Origin: Streptomyces sp. DH41
Lineage (GTDB): Bacteria > Actinomycetota > Actinomycetes > Streptomycetales > Streptomycetaceae
Length of the DNA: 64,000 nucleotides
Assembly: GCF_029813785.1 (NCBI RefSeq)
Contig: NZ_JARVKY010000016.1
Location: 1-64,000 of the forward strand
Reading direction: 5' to 3'
Position numbers and translations under genes: made by a program. Shown piece by piece: positions 8,821 to 16,419 of this stretch; within the stretch, counting starts at the first letter, position 1; every line of letters begins with the position of its first letter. The notes under the pieces were generated by a model that searched no databases, was not told the DNA's origin, and was given only the letters and a program-made list of their open reading frames with translations.

Positions 8821-9625
8821 ACGTGAACCCTCCGTACTCCTCGACGGCCTTCGTCATGTCGTCGGCAGTGGAGGCCCTCTGATCGCGACCGACCGGCACG
8901 GGTCCGTCCTTCTGTTGGAAGTCGGTGACCTTCCAGTCGTTGTTGGTCCACGTGAGCTGATACGTGGTGGTGTACCAACTTTCGGTCACCGGGTTCGTCG
9001 AGTTGCCACCGGACAGCCCGAAGAGGGAGGTGTACCAGACCTCGACGGTGGCCTTCTCGGCACTGGACTCCGTGATCTTGGTCCCTACCGGGATCACGCG
9101 CGAGACAAAGGTCTGACCGGCCGGTGCCTTGCCGTTCTTGTCGAGGCCGATGTTCGCCAGGAGCTCCTGGCGCGAGTACGCGCCGTCCAGCTCTGTCTGC
9201 CGGGTGGCGGCGACAGTTGGCGCATAGACGGTGTCGACGATCTCGTGTCGTCTGGCCTTGTCGAACATGCCGTCAGAGCCCAACGCCACCGCGTAGTTCG
9301 CCGCCGCGCTCTGCGCCCCCTGCTGGTCATGGGCGAAGCCCGCCTTTACCGGCTGTGTCCCGCTGGGCGCCGTAGACGATGCCTTCGGCTTGTCCGCGGC
9401 CCCGTCGTCCGGGGATGCGGAATCGTCTCCTCCACGGTTCGCAAAGGCGATCGCGGCAAGGAGGAGGACGACGACGCCGACCACGGTGACCAGGCCGCGG
9501 GAGGACGAGCGGCCGCCGCGTCGGGGGCCGCCGTAACCGTCGTCGCCCCCGTCGGGCAGCCGGGTCCGTGTCTGACCGGTGCCGCCGTAACCGCCGGAGG
9601 AGTGCTGGTCGTCTCCGAGACTCAT
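8810..9625 (-). CDS. VirB8-like bitopic protein of the secretion locus
   Basis: About 271 residues: a Gly-rich cytosolic N-terminus, one transmembrane helix (GLVTVVGVVVLLLAAIAFA) and an extracytoplasmic domain of about 190 residues. The end of that domain (SWYTTTYQLTWTNNDWKVTDF) has the alternating strand pattern of NTF2-fold VirB8 and actinobacterial TcpC proteins. The start MSLGDDQHSS at 9625 has a good GAGGGGG site; a longer frame to 9730 lacks one. Expected role: periplasmic-side scaffold joining the channel subunits. Confidence 0.7.
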   Translation of the reverse strand: MSLGDDQHSSGGYGGTGQTRTRLPDGGDDGYGGPRRGGRSSSRGLVTVVGVVVLLLAAIAFANRGGDDSASPDDGAADKPKASSTAPSGTQPVKAGFAHDQQGAQSAAANYAVALGSDGMFDKARRHEIVDTVYAPTVAATRQTELDGAYSRQELLANIGLDKNGKAPAGQTFVSRVIPVGTKITESSAEKATVEVWYTSLFGLSGGNSTNPVTESWYTTTYQLTWTNNDWKVTDFQQKDGPVPVGRDQRASTADDMTKAVEEYGGFTYAR

Positions 9626-9790
9626 GCCGTGTACGCCCCCTCGACGTCGTGCCTGCCGTAGAAGTACGACGGTAGCCGCGCTGGTTCCCGCGCGGGCGCG
9701 GTGTGGTGACTCGACATCAGGGAAACGCAACCTCAGCCGGTTGGCACGACGGGCGGGTGGGATGGACGAGAGACGGGTATGTTCACCGGG

Positions 9791-10099
9791 CTACACGGCC
9801 ATCCCGTACACGATGGTGAAGAGCGTGCCGAGCGAGCCGATGATGAACACGCCGGTGAGGCCCGCGACGATGAGGCCCTTGCCCTGCTCCGCGCTGAAGG
9901 TGTCGCGGAGCGCGGTGGCGCCGATGCGCTGCTTGGCGGCACCCCAGATGGCGATGCCGAGGCAGAGCAGAATGGCGACCGCCATCACCACCTCGATCAT
10001 GATCTTGGCCTCGTTGCCCAGACTGCCGAAGGGGCCCCAGTCCGGAGCGATCCCCCCGATGATCGTGTTGATGTCTCCCTCGTCGGCCGCAAAGAGCAT
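9791..10099 (-). CDS. Small two-helix membrane protein, VirB2/pilin-like position
   Basis: About 102 residues from the Met at 10099 (MLFAADEGDIN), which has an AGGGG site ten bases upstream; an alternative Met lies at 10156. Two hydrophobic helices (IEVVMAVAILLCLGIAIWGA and GLIVAGLTGVFIIGSLGTLF) are split by a short polar loop, the layout of VirB2/TrbC pilins. No cleavable signal peptide is evident. It is the first gene of the six-gene cluster and is separated from the VirB8-like gene by 165 bp in which no gene is seen. Confidence 0.65.
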   Translation of the reverse strand: MLFAADEGDINTIIGGIAPDWGPFGSLGNEAKIMIEVVMAVAILLCLGIAIWGAAKQRIGATALRDTFSAEQGKGLIVAGLTGVFIIGSLGTLFTIVYGMAV

Positions 10100-10159
10100 G
10101 TAAGTCACCGCCCCTGTTGGGTAGTTCCGCACCCTCTGCGGACGTGCAGAGGTCAAGCC

Positions 10160-10178
10160 TCATTGTCGCTGACAATGA
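10160..10178. promoter_or_regulatory. Perfect inverted repeat upstream of the secretion-like operon
   Basis: TCATTGTC-GCT-GACAATGA has two perfect 8-bp arms around a 3-bp spacer. It lies about 60 bp upstream of the chosen start of the pilin-like gene, a place expected for a repressor or activator site controlling the operon. The protein that binds is unknown; the XRE regulator nearby is one candidate. Confidence 0.5.
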
Positions 10179-10235
10179 CACCGGCGTATGTCGACTTGGC
10201 GTCATTGATTGGCGGGTTTCGTACGAATAGCTTGC

Positions 10236-10278
10236 CACCGGTCCACGCCGGGCCCTAACAGGGTGGCGTGGACCGGTG
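10236..10278 (-). terminator. Stem-loop after the DUF397 gene
   Basis: A 14-bp perfect stem (10236-10249 with 10265-10278) and a 15-base loop lie 40 bp past the stop of the minus-strand DUF397 gene. There is no T-run, as is common for Streptomyces terminators. It insulates the regulatory pair from the secretion operon. Confidence 0.7.
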
Positions 10279-10317
10279 TCCAAAGAGTCGTATGGTCACT
10301 CTGTGTATCACGTATGG

Positions 10318-10716
10318 TTACGCCGGGCAATGAGGCTGGAGCGCAACCTGTCGTGTGGTCGCGTCGTTGGGCCCTTCTGCGAAGTGGTCGAACTCGCCGG
10401 CCCGCACGCCGAGGGCGAAGGCTTCCCACTTCTGACGATCCGTCGTGACGACGGTTCCCGGGGTGCCGGTGCCGTGGATGCGGACGGGGGTGTCGACGTC
10501 ATCCTCGCGAGTGAAGGAGACCTGGATGGCTGCCGGTCGGGTGTTCGACTTCACCGCGGTGAGCAGGGAGCCGAAGGCGGCGGGGGTGGCGGTGAGTATG
10601 GAGCCGGTGGGGTCGCTGCTTTCGGTGAGATGGATGCCGGTGGCGCTGACGCTGACGTGGAGGCAGGAGTCACCCTGTGCGCAGTAGGAGGACTTCTGCC
10701 AGGCGAGTTGCTTCAT
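10318..10716 (-). CDS. DUF397 protein with one and a half domains
   Basis: About 132 residues. The first 55 match DUF397 (WQKSSYCAQGDSCLHVSVSATG through LTATPAAFGSLLTAVKS). The C-terminal part repeats only the end of the domain (WEAFALGVRAGEFDHF), so this is longer than the usual 60-80 residue member. The ATG at 10716 has a GGAAGG site; a GTG at 10731 overlaps the stop of the upstream XRE gene. DUF397 proteins are small acidic partners of XRE/DUF5753 regulators, as in the Streptomyces whiJ and bldB loci. Here the partner is the gene directly upstream. Confidence 0.85.
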   Translation of the reverse strand: MKQLAWQKSSYCAQGDSCLHVSVSATGIHLTESSDPTGSILTATPAAFGSLLTAVKSNTRPAAIQVSFTREDDVDTPVRIHGTGTPGTVVTTDRQKWEAFALGVRAGEFDHFAEGPNDATTRQVALQPHCPA

Positions 10717-10727
10717 ATCGACCTTCC

Positions 10728-11582
10728 TCACAGTTCCTGCGCGATCTCGTGGATGAGATCCCGTGACTTGTCGGGCGGAAGTGCGCTGGTTTCCATGCGG
10801 TCGAGGAGCAGCCGGTACTTGTCGAGCTGAGCGCCGGAGTCGAGAAACACCGGGCCGTGGGACTGGTCGAGGTGGACGGTGTCGAGCTGCGGTACGGGGC
10901 CTGTTGAGTAGTAGAAGGACTGGCCCGACCCCGGGAGGATGCCGGCGTCGAACGTCAGTACGCGCATCGTGATGTGGTCGCGCTCGCTCATGTCGAGAAG
11001 GTGGTGCAGCTGAGCCCGCGCCACCTCAGGGCCGCCGAGCCGCATGCGAAGTGCCGCCTCGTGGATGGTGGCCTGGTGTGGTGTCGGAGCGTCCCGGTAG
11101 AGCACTGCTTGACGCTTGACGCGGAACGAGATCCGGTGCTCGATGTCCGGCGGCGACATCTCCGGGACGTCCTGGCGGAAGACCTCGCGGGCGTAGTCCC
11201 TTGTCTGCAGGAGGCCGGGAATGTGCAGCGTGACGGCTGTGCGCAGGCGCTCGGCATGGTGCTCGACCTCTGCCAGGTCCAGCAGTGCGGCAGGCAGAAG
11301 CTCCCGGTACTCCTCCCACCATCCCCGGGTTCGCTCGGCCGCCATGTCGCCGAGCGCGTCGACCAGGGCTTTGTCGCCGCAGTCGTAGTGGCAGGCGAGA
11401 GTGCGGACCCTCTCGGGGCTCACACCGGCCCGTGCGGCCTCCACGTTGCTGATCTGGTTCTGCTGAACACCGAGGAGGCGACTGGCCTGTGTCGAGGTCA
11501 GTCCGGCCCGCTCTCGCAGTTTGCGCAGCTCAGCACCCAATCGGAGTTGACGGCCCGTCGGGTTGCTTCTCACGCGCTCCAT
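10728..11582 (-). CDS. XRE-family regulator with DUF5753 sensor domain
   Basis: A 284-residue DNA-binding protein. The HTH_XRE domain at about 17-72 has RLGAELRKLRERAGLTSTQA and LLGVQQNQISNVE. The DUF5753 domain (about 105-280) includes HIPGLLQTRDYAREVF, the fixed PGLLQT-YA motif of the family. This is the whiJ-like pattern of regulator, DUF397 protein and, divergently, a small HATPase. Such sets occur in dozens in Streptomyces genomes and act in development or antibiotic control, usually as repressors relieved by the DUF397 partner. Start ATG with AGAGAGG just upstream. Confidence 0.9.
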   Translation of the reverse strand: MERVRSNPTGRQLRLGAELRKLRERAGLTSTQASRLLGVQQNQISNVEAARAGVSPERVRTLACHYDCGDKALVDALGDMAAERTRGWWEEYRELLPAALLDLAEVEHHAERLRTAVTLHIPGLLQTRDYAREVFRQDVPEMSPPDIEHRISFRVKRQAVLYRDAPTPHQATIHEAALRMRLGGPEVARAQLHHLLDMSERDHITMRVLTFDAGILPGSGQSFYYSTGPVPQLDTVHLDQSHGPVFLDSGAQLDKYRLLLDRMETSALPPDKSRDLIHEIAQEL

Positions 11583-11592
11583 GCCTCTCTGT

Positions 11593-11606
11593 CACTCACA
11601 TGAGTG
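11593..11606. promoter_or_regulatory. Candidate operator before the XRE gene
   Basis: CACTCA-CA-TGAGTG, a perfect 6-bp inverted repeat, lies directly upstream of the XRE ribosome binding site. The next 60 bp are unusually AT-rich and carry repeated TCTAAG/TCTAG words. This divergent region probably holds promoters for both the XRE gene and the HATPase gene; autoregulation by the XRE protein is inferred. Confidence 0.4.
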
Positions 11607-11751
11607 GTGTCTAAGTTCTTTTCTAGCGCCATCTAAGAAACATCTCTAGCTTACAACTGGCGCCCCGCCCAGAAGCGCACCGGTCGACGGACCGGCATGC
11701 CACTGGGCAACCCACTCACGCTCCAACTACCCGCACCGAACGGAGACTTCC

Positions 11752-12186
11752 ATGGCCACCGTAAACCCGTCCTGGGGCTACACCCTCCACCTCCCGCACG
11801 ATCCACGCGCACCGGGGATCGCCCGCACAACCCTGCGTGCCACCCTGGCCGCGCACGGCCTCGGCGAGCTCGTGCCGACCGCCGAACTGCTGGCCGCCGA
11901 GCTGCTCGCCAACGCCCATCTGCACACCACCGGCCCCTACGCCCTCCGCATCCTGTCGCGCGAGCCGGGCCGGTTGCGGGTCGGCGTGTGGGACAACGAC
12001 TGGAGGGTGCCGCCCGGCTTCGGGGATGGGGAGCAACTCGGCGCCGTACCGCCGGAAGACGCCGAGGGCGGCCGGGGTCTGCACCTGGTGCGGGCCTGCG
12101 CGGACTCCGTCGGCGTCTCCGTACTACGCGAGCTCGGTGCCTCGAAGGGCGGGAAGCTGCTGTGGGCGGAGTGCTCCAATGGCTGA
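11752..12186 (+). CDS. HATPase_c_2 (anti-sigma-like) ATP-binding protein
   Basis: A 144-residue single-domain protein of the RsbW/SpoIIAB-like kinase fold. The N-box is AAELLANAHLHTTGPYALRI, the G1 box is WDNDWRVPP and the G2 region is EGGRGLHLVRACAD. The usual Asp/Asn pattern of the N-box is altered (LLANAHLHT in place of LVTNAVRH), so catalytic activity is uncertain. It is divergent from the XRE/DUF397 pair, the common third member of whiJ-like sets. Likely role: binding a regulatory partner, with kinase activity unproven. Confidence 0.85.
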   Translation: MATVNPSWGYTLHLPHDPRAPGIARTTLRATLAAHGLGELVPTAELLAAELLANAHLHTTGPYALRILSREPGRLRVGVWDNDWRVPPGFGDGEQLGAVPPEDAEGGRGLHLVRACADSVGVSVLRELGASKGGKLLWAECSNG

Positions 12187-12261
12187 GGGCCGGGCCCGAA
12201 TGGGGGGAGACATGGCCGGAAAGTGTTATTGAACGGGCCGGGCATGGGGGAGGGTTGGGCC

Positions 12262-13263
12262 ATGCGCAAGATGTGGGTCGGGGCCGGGGTCGCGGTCGCG
12301 GGTGGGTTGGGCTTCGTGATGCTGCTCGTCGTGGGCGTCTATCTCGTCGCCGGGGACCTCGCCGGCGGCGCCGGTGGCGGTTCCAAGAAGCTCGCCAAGG
12401 GGTCGGTGCCCGCGGCGTACCAGCCGCTCGTGCAGAAGTGGGGCAATCTCTGCCCCGCCATCAACCCGGCGCTGCTCGCCGCCCAGCTCTACCAGGAGAG
12501 CGGCTTCAACCCGAAGGCGCAGAGCCACGCGGCGGCGCAGGGCATAGCGCAGTTCATCCCCGGGACGTGGGCCACCCACGGGATCGACGGGGACGGGGAC
12601 GGGGACCGGGACGTGTGGGACCCGAACGACGCCATCCCGTCTGCGGCGTCGTACGACTGCTCCCTCGCGTCGTACGTGAAGGACGTGCCCGGGGACCCGA
12701 CCAAGAACATGCTGGCCTCCTACAACGCGGGGGCCTACGCGGTGATCAAGTACCAGGGCGTGCCGCCGTACAAGGAGACGCAGAACTACGTCAAGGTGAT
12801 CACGACGCTCGAGAAGAGCTTCGCCGCGCCCACCACCCGGGTCGATCCCTCCGAGCAGGCCGCCGGTGCCATCGCCTACGCGCAGAAGAAGCTCGGCACG
12901 CCCTACCTGTGGGGCGGGAACGGGACGGCCGACCAGGGAGGGCGGTTCGACTGTTCGGGGTTGACCAAGGCGGCGTTCGAGAGCGTGGGGATCGAGCTGC
13001 CCCGGGTCGCGAACGACCAGTACAACGCGGGAGCGCATCCCTCACGGGACGAACTGCTCCCCGGTGACCTGGTGTTCTTCTCGGACGACCTCACCAACTC
13101 CCGGGCCATCCGGCACGTGGGGATGTACGTCGGCGGCGGGTACATGATCAACGCACCGCGGCCGGGCGCGGTGATCCGGTTCGATCCGATCGACACCCCT
13201 GATTATTTCGGGGCCACCCGGGTGACCGAGGATGGCGCGAAAGCGCTGCCTACGACGGTGTGA
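12262..13263 (+). CDS. VirB1-like lytic transglycosylase with NlpC/P60 peptidase domain
   Basis: A 333-residue wall hydrolase. One N-terminal membrane segment (VAVAGGLGFVMLLVVGVYLVAG) anchors it. The SLT domain (about 45-185) has catalytic Glu in QLYQESGFNPKAQS and the AQGIAQFIPGTW and ASYNAGAYAV motifs. The NlpC/P60 domain (about 200-325) has catalytic Cys in RFDCSGLTKAAF and His in IRHVGMYVGGG. The two domains should cut glycan strands and stem peptides, opening peptidoglycan. The fusion is typical of Gram-positive conjugation hydrolases and suggests it serves the adjacent secretion-like cluster on the other strand. ATG at 12262 follows GGGAGGG. Confidence 0.92.
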   Translation: MRKMWVGAGVAVAGGLGFVMLLVVGVYLVAGDLAGGAGGGSKKLAKGSVPAAYQPLVQKWGNLCPAINPALLAAQLYQESGFNPKAQSHAAAQGIAQFIPGTWATHGIDGDGDGDRDVWDPNDAIPSAASYDCSLASYVKDVPGDPTKNMLASYNAGAYAVIKYQGVPPYKETQNYVKVITTLEKSFAAPTTRVDPSEQAAGAIAYAQKKLGTPYLWGGNGTADQGGRFDCSGLTKAAFESVGIELPRVANDQYNAGAHPSRDELLPGDLVFFSDDLTNSRAIRHVGMYVGGGYMINAPRPGAVIRFDPIDTPDYFGATRVTEDGAKALPTTV

Positions 13264-13265
13264 AT

Positions 13266-13297
13266 GGCAGGGTTTGAACCCAGCGTGAAACCCTGCC
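13266..13297 (+). terminator. Stem-loop after the VirB1-like gene
   Basis: GGCAGGGTTT (13266-13275) pairs with AAACCCTGCC (13288-13297), starting two bases past the stop codon. There is no T-run. Confidence 0.7.
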
Positions 13298-13504
13298 CTG
13301 AGCTGCGACGACGTGTCTCTCTTCGATAACGTCTGCGTGATCATTCGGTGGAGCGTGGAACGTATCAACGGGGGTCGTGCGTTCCTGTACACGTGTAGGT
13401 GTGCGGTGCGGGCCGAGCGGCTCCGGCGGATCTACGACCACGGGGGTGGCAGAAGAGGCGTGCGCTCGGTGCGCCGGAAGATATGACGAAGGGGCCGCAG
13501 CACC

Positions 13505-14215
13505 ATGGCTGGACTCGCCGAATCCGGGTCGAACCCCGACGTCGAGCTGCTCTACGACATCAACGGCCTGGCCAAGGACGCACCGCACTGGTTCGACCGG
13601 GTCATGGAGTTCGTGGGTGAGTACGGACTGCTGTTCGCGATCGTGCTGCTGGTGCTCTGGTGCTGGTGGTCCGTGCGGCGACGCGGCGGTGAGGGAGCGG
13701 CGACGAACGTCGCGGCACTGACGTGGGCGCCGCTCGCGGCCGGCGTCGCGGTACTGGTCAACGTGCCGATACGGGGTTTCGTGGAGCGGCCACGGCCGTT
13801 CAAGACGCATGACGGGCTCGAGGTCCTCGTCCAGGGCAAGGAGGACTTCTCCTTCGTGAGCGACCACGCCACGCTCTGCATGGCCCTGGCCGTCGCCCTG
13901 TTCGTCGCCAACCGGAAGTTCGGGCTCGTCGCGATCGTGCTGGCCGTGTTCGGCGGCTTCATCCGCGTCTACATGGGCGTGCACTACCCGACGGACGTCA
14001 TCGGCGGTTTCGCCCTCGGTACGGCCGTCGCGCTGCTGCTGTCGCCGGTCGCCATGGCCCTGCTGACGCCGCTGACCCGGGCGATCGAGCGGTCGCCCCG
14101 GGTGGGATGGCTGGTCAGCGCGCGGGGGCGAGACGACGCCGCCGGGCGGGATGCCGTGATTCCGGGGGCGCGCAAGGAGAGTGCCGGGGCGGGCGAGCGG
14201 GATCTCGCCGCCTGA
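13505..14215 (+). CDS. PAP2-family phosphatase (undecaprenyl-diphosphatase-like)
   Basis: A 236-residue integral membrane phosphatase with about five helices. The three PAP2 signature blocks are present: IRGFVERPRPF, then SFVSDHAT (in place of PSGH), then GFIRVYMGVHYPTDVIGG with the catalytic Arg and His. These line an outward-facing active site that removes phosphate from lipid pyrophosphates, most likely undecaprenyl pyrophosphate (BcrC type). The C-terminal 40 residues are charged and disordered. ATG with an upstream GAAGGGG. A single-gene unit; about 240 bp without a gene separate it from the wall hydrolase. Confidence 0.88.
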   Translation: MAGLAESGSNPDVELLYDINGLAKDAPHWFDRVMEFVGEYGLLFAIVLLVLWCWWSVRRRGGEGAATNVAALTWAPLAAGVAVLVNVPIRGFVERPRPFKTHDGLEVLVQGKEDFSFVSDHATLCMALAVALFVANRKFGLVAIVLAVFGGFIRVYMGVHYPTDVIGGFALGTAVALLLSPVAMALLTPLTRAIERSPRVGWLVSARGRDDAAGRDAVIPGARKESAGAGERDLAA

Positions 14216-14396
14216 GCTCCGGCCGGCTGGCTGGATGACTGTCTGTTGCTGAGGGGTCCGGCCCCGCCGGCGCTGCGTGCGGCGGCTTCGGGCAGCCCGT
14301 GAAGACGCGGTTTCGGTCGTACCGGCGTGGGAGACACGCCGGACGCCGGGCCGCGTCTTCGTCGTTTCGCGGGGTGCCGACGGCGCGTGCCCGAGG

Positions 14397-14573
14397 TCAG
14401 GTGGGCGCGTGGGACTCCGCGTCCGTACGGGCCAGGCTTCTGGCCCTGCGGGCCGGTCCTCGCCAGCCGCAGGTGCAGCGGGCCAGGCAGAAGGGGCCTT
14501 GTTCGACCGTCGTCGTGAGGTGTTCCGGGATGTCCTGGGGGGCCTCGAGACCTTCCTGCTGCGCCACGCCCAC
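14397..14573 (-). CDS. Small Cys-rich conserved-looking protein (58 residues)
   Basis: A GTG-initiated minus-strand frame of 58 codons, bounded by an in-frame TAA nine codons upstream. The product contains HLTTTVEQGPFCLARCTCGW and an Arg-rich tail (RGPARRARSLARTDAESH). The three Cys (C-x3-C-x-C) before GW look like a metal or redox site. Third codon positions are strongly G/C while shadow frames are not. It lies alone between PAP2 (+) and the lipoprotein (+). I recall similar short proteins in other Streptomyces but assign no function. The remaining intergenic DNA (14216-14396 and 14574-14654) shows no other gene. Confidence 0.6.
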   Translation of the reverse strand: MGVAQQEGLEAPQDIPEHLTTTVEQGPFCLARCTCGWRGPARRARSLARTDAESHAPT

Positions 14574-14654
14574 AACGTTACCGGGGTCGCCCGCCCCTCG
14601 TTAACCGGTACGGCAGGGGGTCCGGAACGGGCGTGACGGCTGGAGTAGGTGGCG

Positions 14655-15584
14655 ATGATCCGATGGGAGAGGGAGCGGCGGCGGCGGAAGACGGTGGGCG
14701 GTGGCGTCGTCCTCGCCGGCAGTGTGGTCTGTGTGTGTCTGGCCGGGAGCGGCTGCACCTGGCAGGGGGCCGCCGTCCAGGGGGCGGGAGGCGCCGGCGG
14801 CGATCCGGTCGCCGTGCTGCACCGGGCCGCCGACCGGCTGGTGGCCGCCGGGAGTGCCAAGGCGCGTACCGCGATGGAGATGGCCAGCGGCGGGACGCGG
14901 GTGACCATCCGGGGCGAGGGTGTCTACGACTTCGAGGGGCGGCTCGGGCGGCTGAAGGTACGGCTGCCCCAGGACCCGGCGGGGTCGAGTGAGCACCGGC
15001 CGATCACCGAGCTGCTCGCACCTGGCGCCCTGTTCATGAAGAACCGGGGAGCCGGTGTGCCCGACGACAAGTGGGTGCGGGTGGAGACCGCTTCACTGTC
15101 CGACGGGAACTTGGTGACCGGCGGGGCGACGGACCCGTTCGCCGCCGCCGAGGTGCTGCTGGGGACGCGGACGGCGACGTACGTGGGGCGTACGGAACTC
15201 GCGGGGACTCCGGTACGGCACTACCGGGGGACCGCCGATCTCGCCCGGGCGGCGCGGGACGCCTCGGACGGCAACAGGAAGGCGCTGGCAGCGGCGGCCG
15301 AGGGGTTCGCCACCGCCGAGGTGCCGTTCGACGCCTACCTCGACGACGAGGGCCGTATCCGCAAGATCCGGCACCGCTTCAGCTTCGCCAACGGACGGGA
15401 CGAGGGCACCGTCGCCGTCACCTCGACGACGCTGCTCTACGATTTCGGCGCCGCCGTCCGCGTACGGCTGCCGGAGGACCAGGACATCTACGCCGGCAAG
15501 ATCGCCGCGGAGCCGGGGGAGCCCGGGGAGCCCGGGGAGCCGGGCGGAGGCGGCTCGGGCGCGGGGGCGGGCGGCAAGGACTAG
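14655..15584 (+). CDS. Putative lipoprotein, LolA/LppX-like fold
   Basis: About 309 residues. A basic N-terminus (RWERERRRRK) is followed by a hydrophobic segment ending LAGSGC, an imperfect lipobox, so membrane attachment by lipid is likely. The mature domain has the run of long amphipathic strands seen in LppX/LprG/LolA-like lipid binders (for example TRVTIRGEGVYDFEGRLGRL and AYLDDEGRIRKIRHRFSF). The tail carries a GEP triplet repeat and a Gly-rich end. ATG at 14655 has GGAG nine bases upstream. Role unknown; lipid or hydrophobe binding on the cell surface is inferred. Confidence 0.75.
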   Translation: MIRWERERRRRKTVGGGVVLAGSVVCVCLAGSGCTWQGAAVQGAGGAGGDPVAVLHRAADRLVAAGSAKARTAMEMASGGTRVTIRGEGVYDFEGRLGRLKVRLPQDPAGSSEHRPITELLAPGALFMKNRGAGVPDDKWVRVETASLSDGNLVTGGATDPFAAAEVLLGTRTATYVGRTELAGTPVRHYRGTADLARAARDASDGNRKALAAAAEGFATAEVPFDAYLDDEGRIRKIRHRFSFANGRDEGTVAVTSTTLLYDFGAAVRVRLPEDQDIYAGKIAAEPGEPGEPGEPGGGGSGAGAGGKD

Positions 15585-15661
15585 CCCTTCCGTGCCATGC
15601 GCGGTGTGTAGGCCGCTCCCTACTCTAGGAAGCCGGTGTCGGCAGAGACGAGGTGACGCGC

Positions 15662-15832
15662 GTGGCTCCGGTCGGCGGTACGACGGTTCAGGACCACGTG
15701 GCCCTCGCCGAGATCGAGCTGTGCGGCGAGCTGATCATCGCGGCGTCGGCCGCCCGGGAGCGGCTCAGCCTGGAGAGCATCGACGAAGTGCTGCGGGTGA
15801 CCGAGGAGCGGCGGGCCGGGGCCGAGCAGTAG
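15662..15832 (+). CDS. Small acidic hypothetical protein (56-59 residues)
   Basis: A short frame with strong Streptomyces codon bias. GTG at 15662 has GAGG eight bases upstream; an in-frame GTG at 15653 is possible. The product is a mostly helical acidic peptide (VQDHVALAEIELCGELIIAA, then ARERLSLESIDEVLRVTEER). It follows the lipoprotein gene by 77 bp on the same strand. No known domain; a similar short gene is remembered at this place in other Streptomyces. Confidence 0.6.
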   Translation: MAPVGGTTVQDHVALAEIELCGELIIAASAARERLSLESIDEVLRVTEERRAGAEQ

Positions 15833-15842
15833 GAGACGGCAG

Positions 15843-15926
15843 GTGACCGGTCACGGGCTACGGGTCACCGCTTGCCGGTTACCGGTTACCGATCGGCCGT
15901 CGGTGGTCACCGGTCGACGGTCTACG
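15843..15926. repeat. ACCGGT-rich palindromic cluster between convergent genes
   Basis: Begins with a perfect 12-bp palindrome GTGACCGGTCAC (15843-15854), followed by repeated GGTTACCG, GTCACCGGTCGAC and similar words. It separates the small plus-strand gene from csoR on the minus strand and may fold as a bidirectional terminator. Confidence 0.5.
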
Positions 15927-15942
15927 GCCCGTCGGTTCCGGG

Positions 15943-16320
15943 TCAGGTGCGCAGCAGGCGGGCGATCGCCTTCGTCGCCTCCTCCACCTTCGCGTCGATC
16001 TCGGCGCCGCCCTTGACGGCCGCGTCGGCGACGCAGTGGCGCAGGTGCTCCTCCAGGAGTTGCAGGGCGAAGGACTGCAGGGCCTTGGTGGAGGCCGACA
16101 CCTGCGTGAGTATGTCGATGCAGTAGACGTCCTCGTCGACCATCCGCTGCAGGCCGCGGACCTGGCCCTCGATGCGGCGCAGGCGCTTGAGGTGCTCGTC
16201 CTTCTGCTTGTGGTACCCGTGGATGCCGCGGTCGTGGTCGGTCACGACCTCGTTCGTCTCCACCGCGTCCGCGGTGGGGGCGGCGGAGGGCGCACCTGCG
16301 CCGGCCTCAGTGGTCGTCAT
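15943..16320 (-). CDS. csoR: CsoR-family copper-sensing repressor
   Basis: 125 residues from the ATG at 16320, preceded by AGGAGG; a longer frame to 16605 would cover the operator and is rejected. The all-helical DUF156 core begins at HGYHKQKDEHLKRLRRIEGQ. The Cu(I) ligands are present as Cys in DVYCIDIL and His-Cys in HLRHCV, giving the C-H-C triad that separates CsoR from RcnR/FrmR. Apo-CsoR binds GC-tract operators and releases them when Cu(I) binds. A matching operator lies 100 bp upstream (16420-16440), so autoregulation is likely. Confidence 0.93.
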   Translation of the reverse strand: MTTTEAGAGAPSAAPTADAVETNEVVTDHDRGIHGYHKQKDEHLKRLRRIEGQVRGLQRMVDEDVYCIDILTQVSASTKALQSFALQLLEEHLRHCVADAAVKGGAEIDAKVEEATKAIARLLRT

Positions 16321-16419
16321 CGCGTCCTCCTGTTGTGGGGCAGAGCGGGGGTTCGGGGGTATTCGGGCATTGCGGGCATCGTGAGCAGAGTGGGCAACGG
16401 TTTGGGGTAGATAGCGGAC

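Noticed and set aside
2831-13263. Integrated conjugative element with attachment sites
   Set aside because: No integrase, relaxase, excisionase, flanking tRNA or matching direct repeats are visible, and codon use is the same as in the core genes.
13250-14908. A 552-codon minus-strand frame over PAP2 and the following gap
   Set aside because: Antisense to PAP2 and without domains; the small real minus-strand gene at 14397-14573 is in a different frame.
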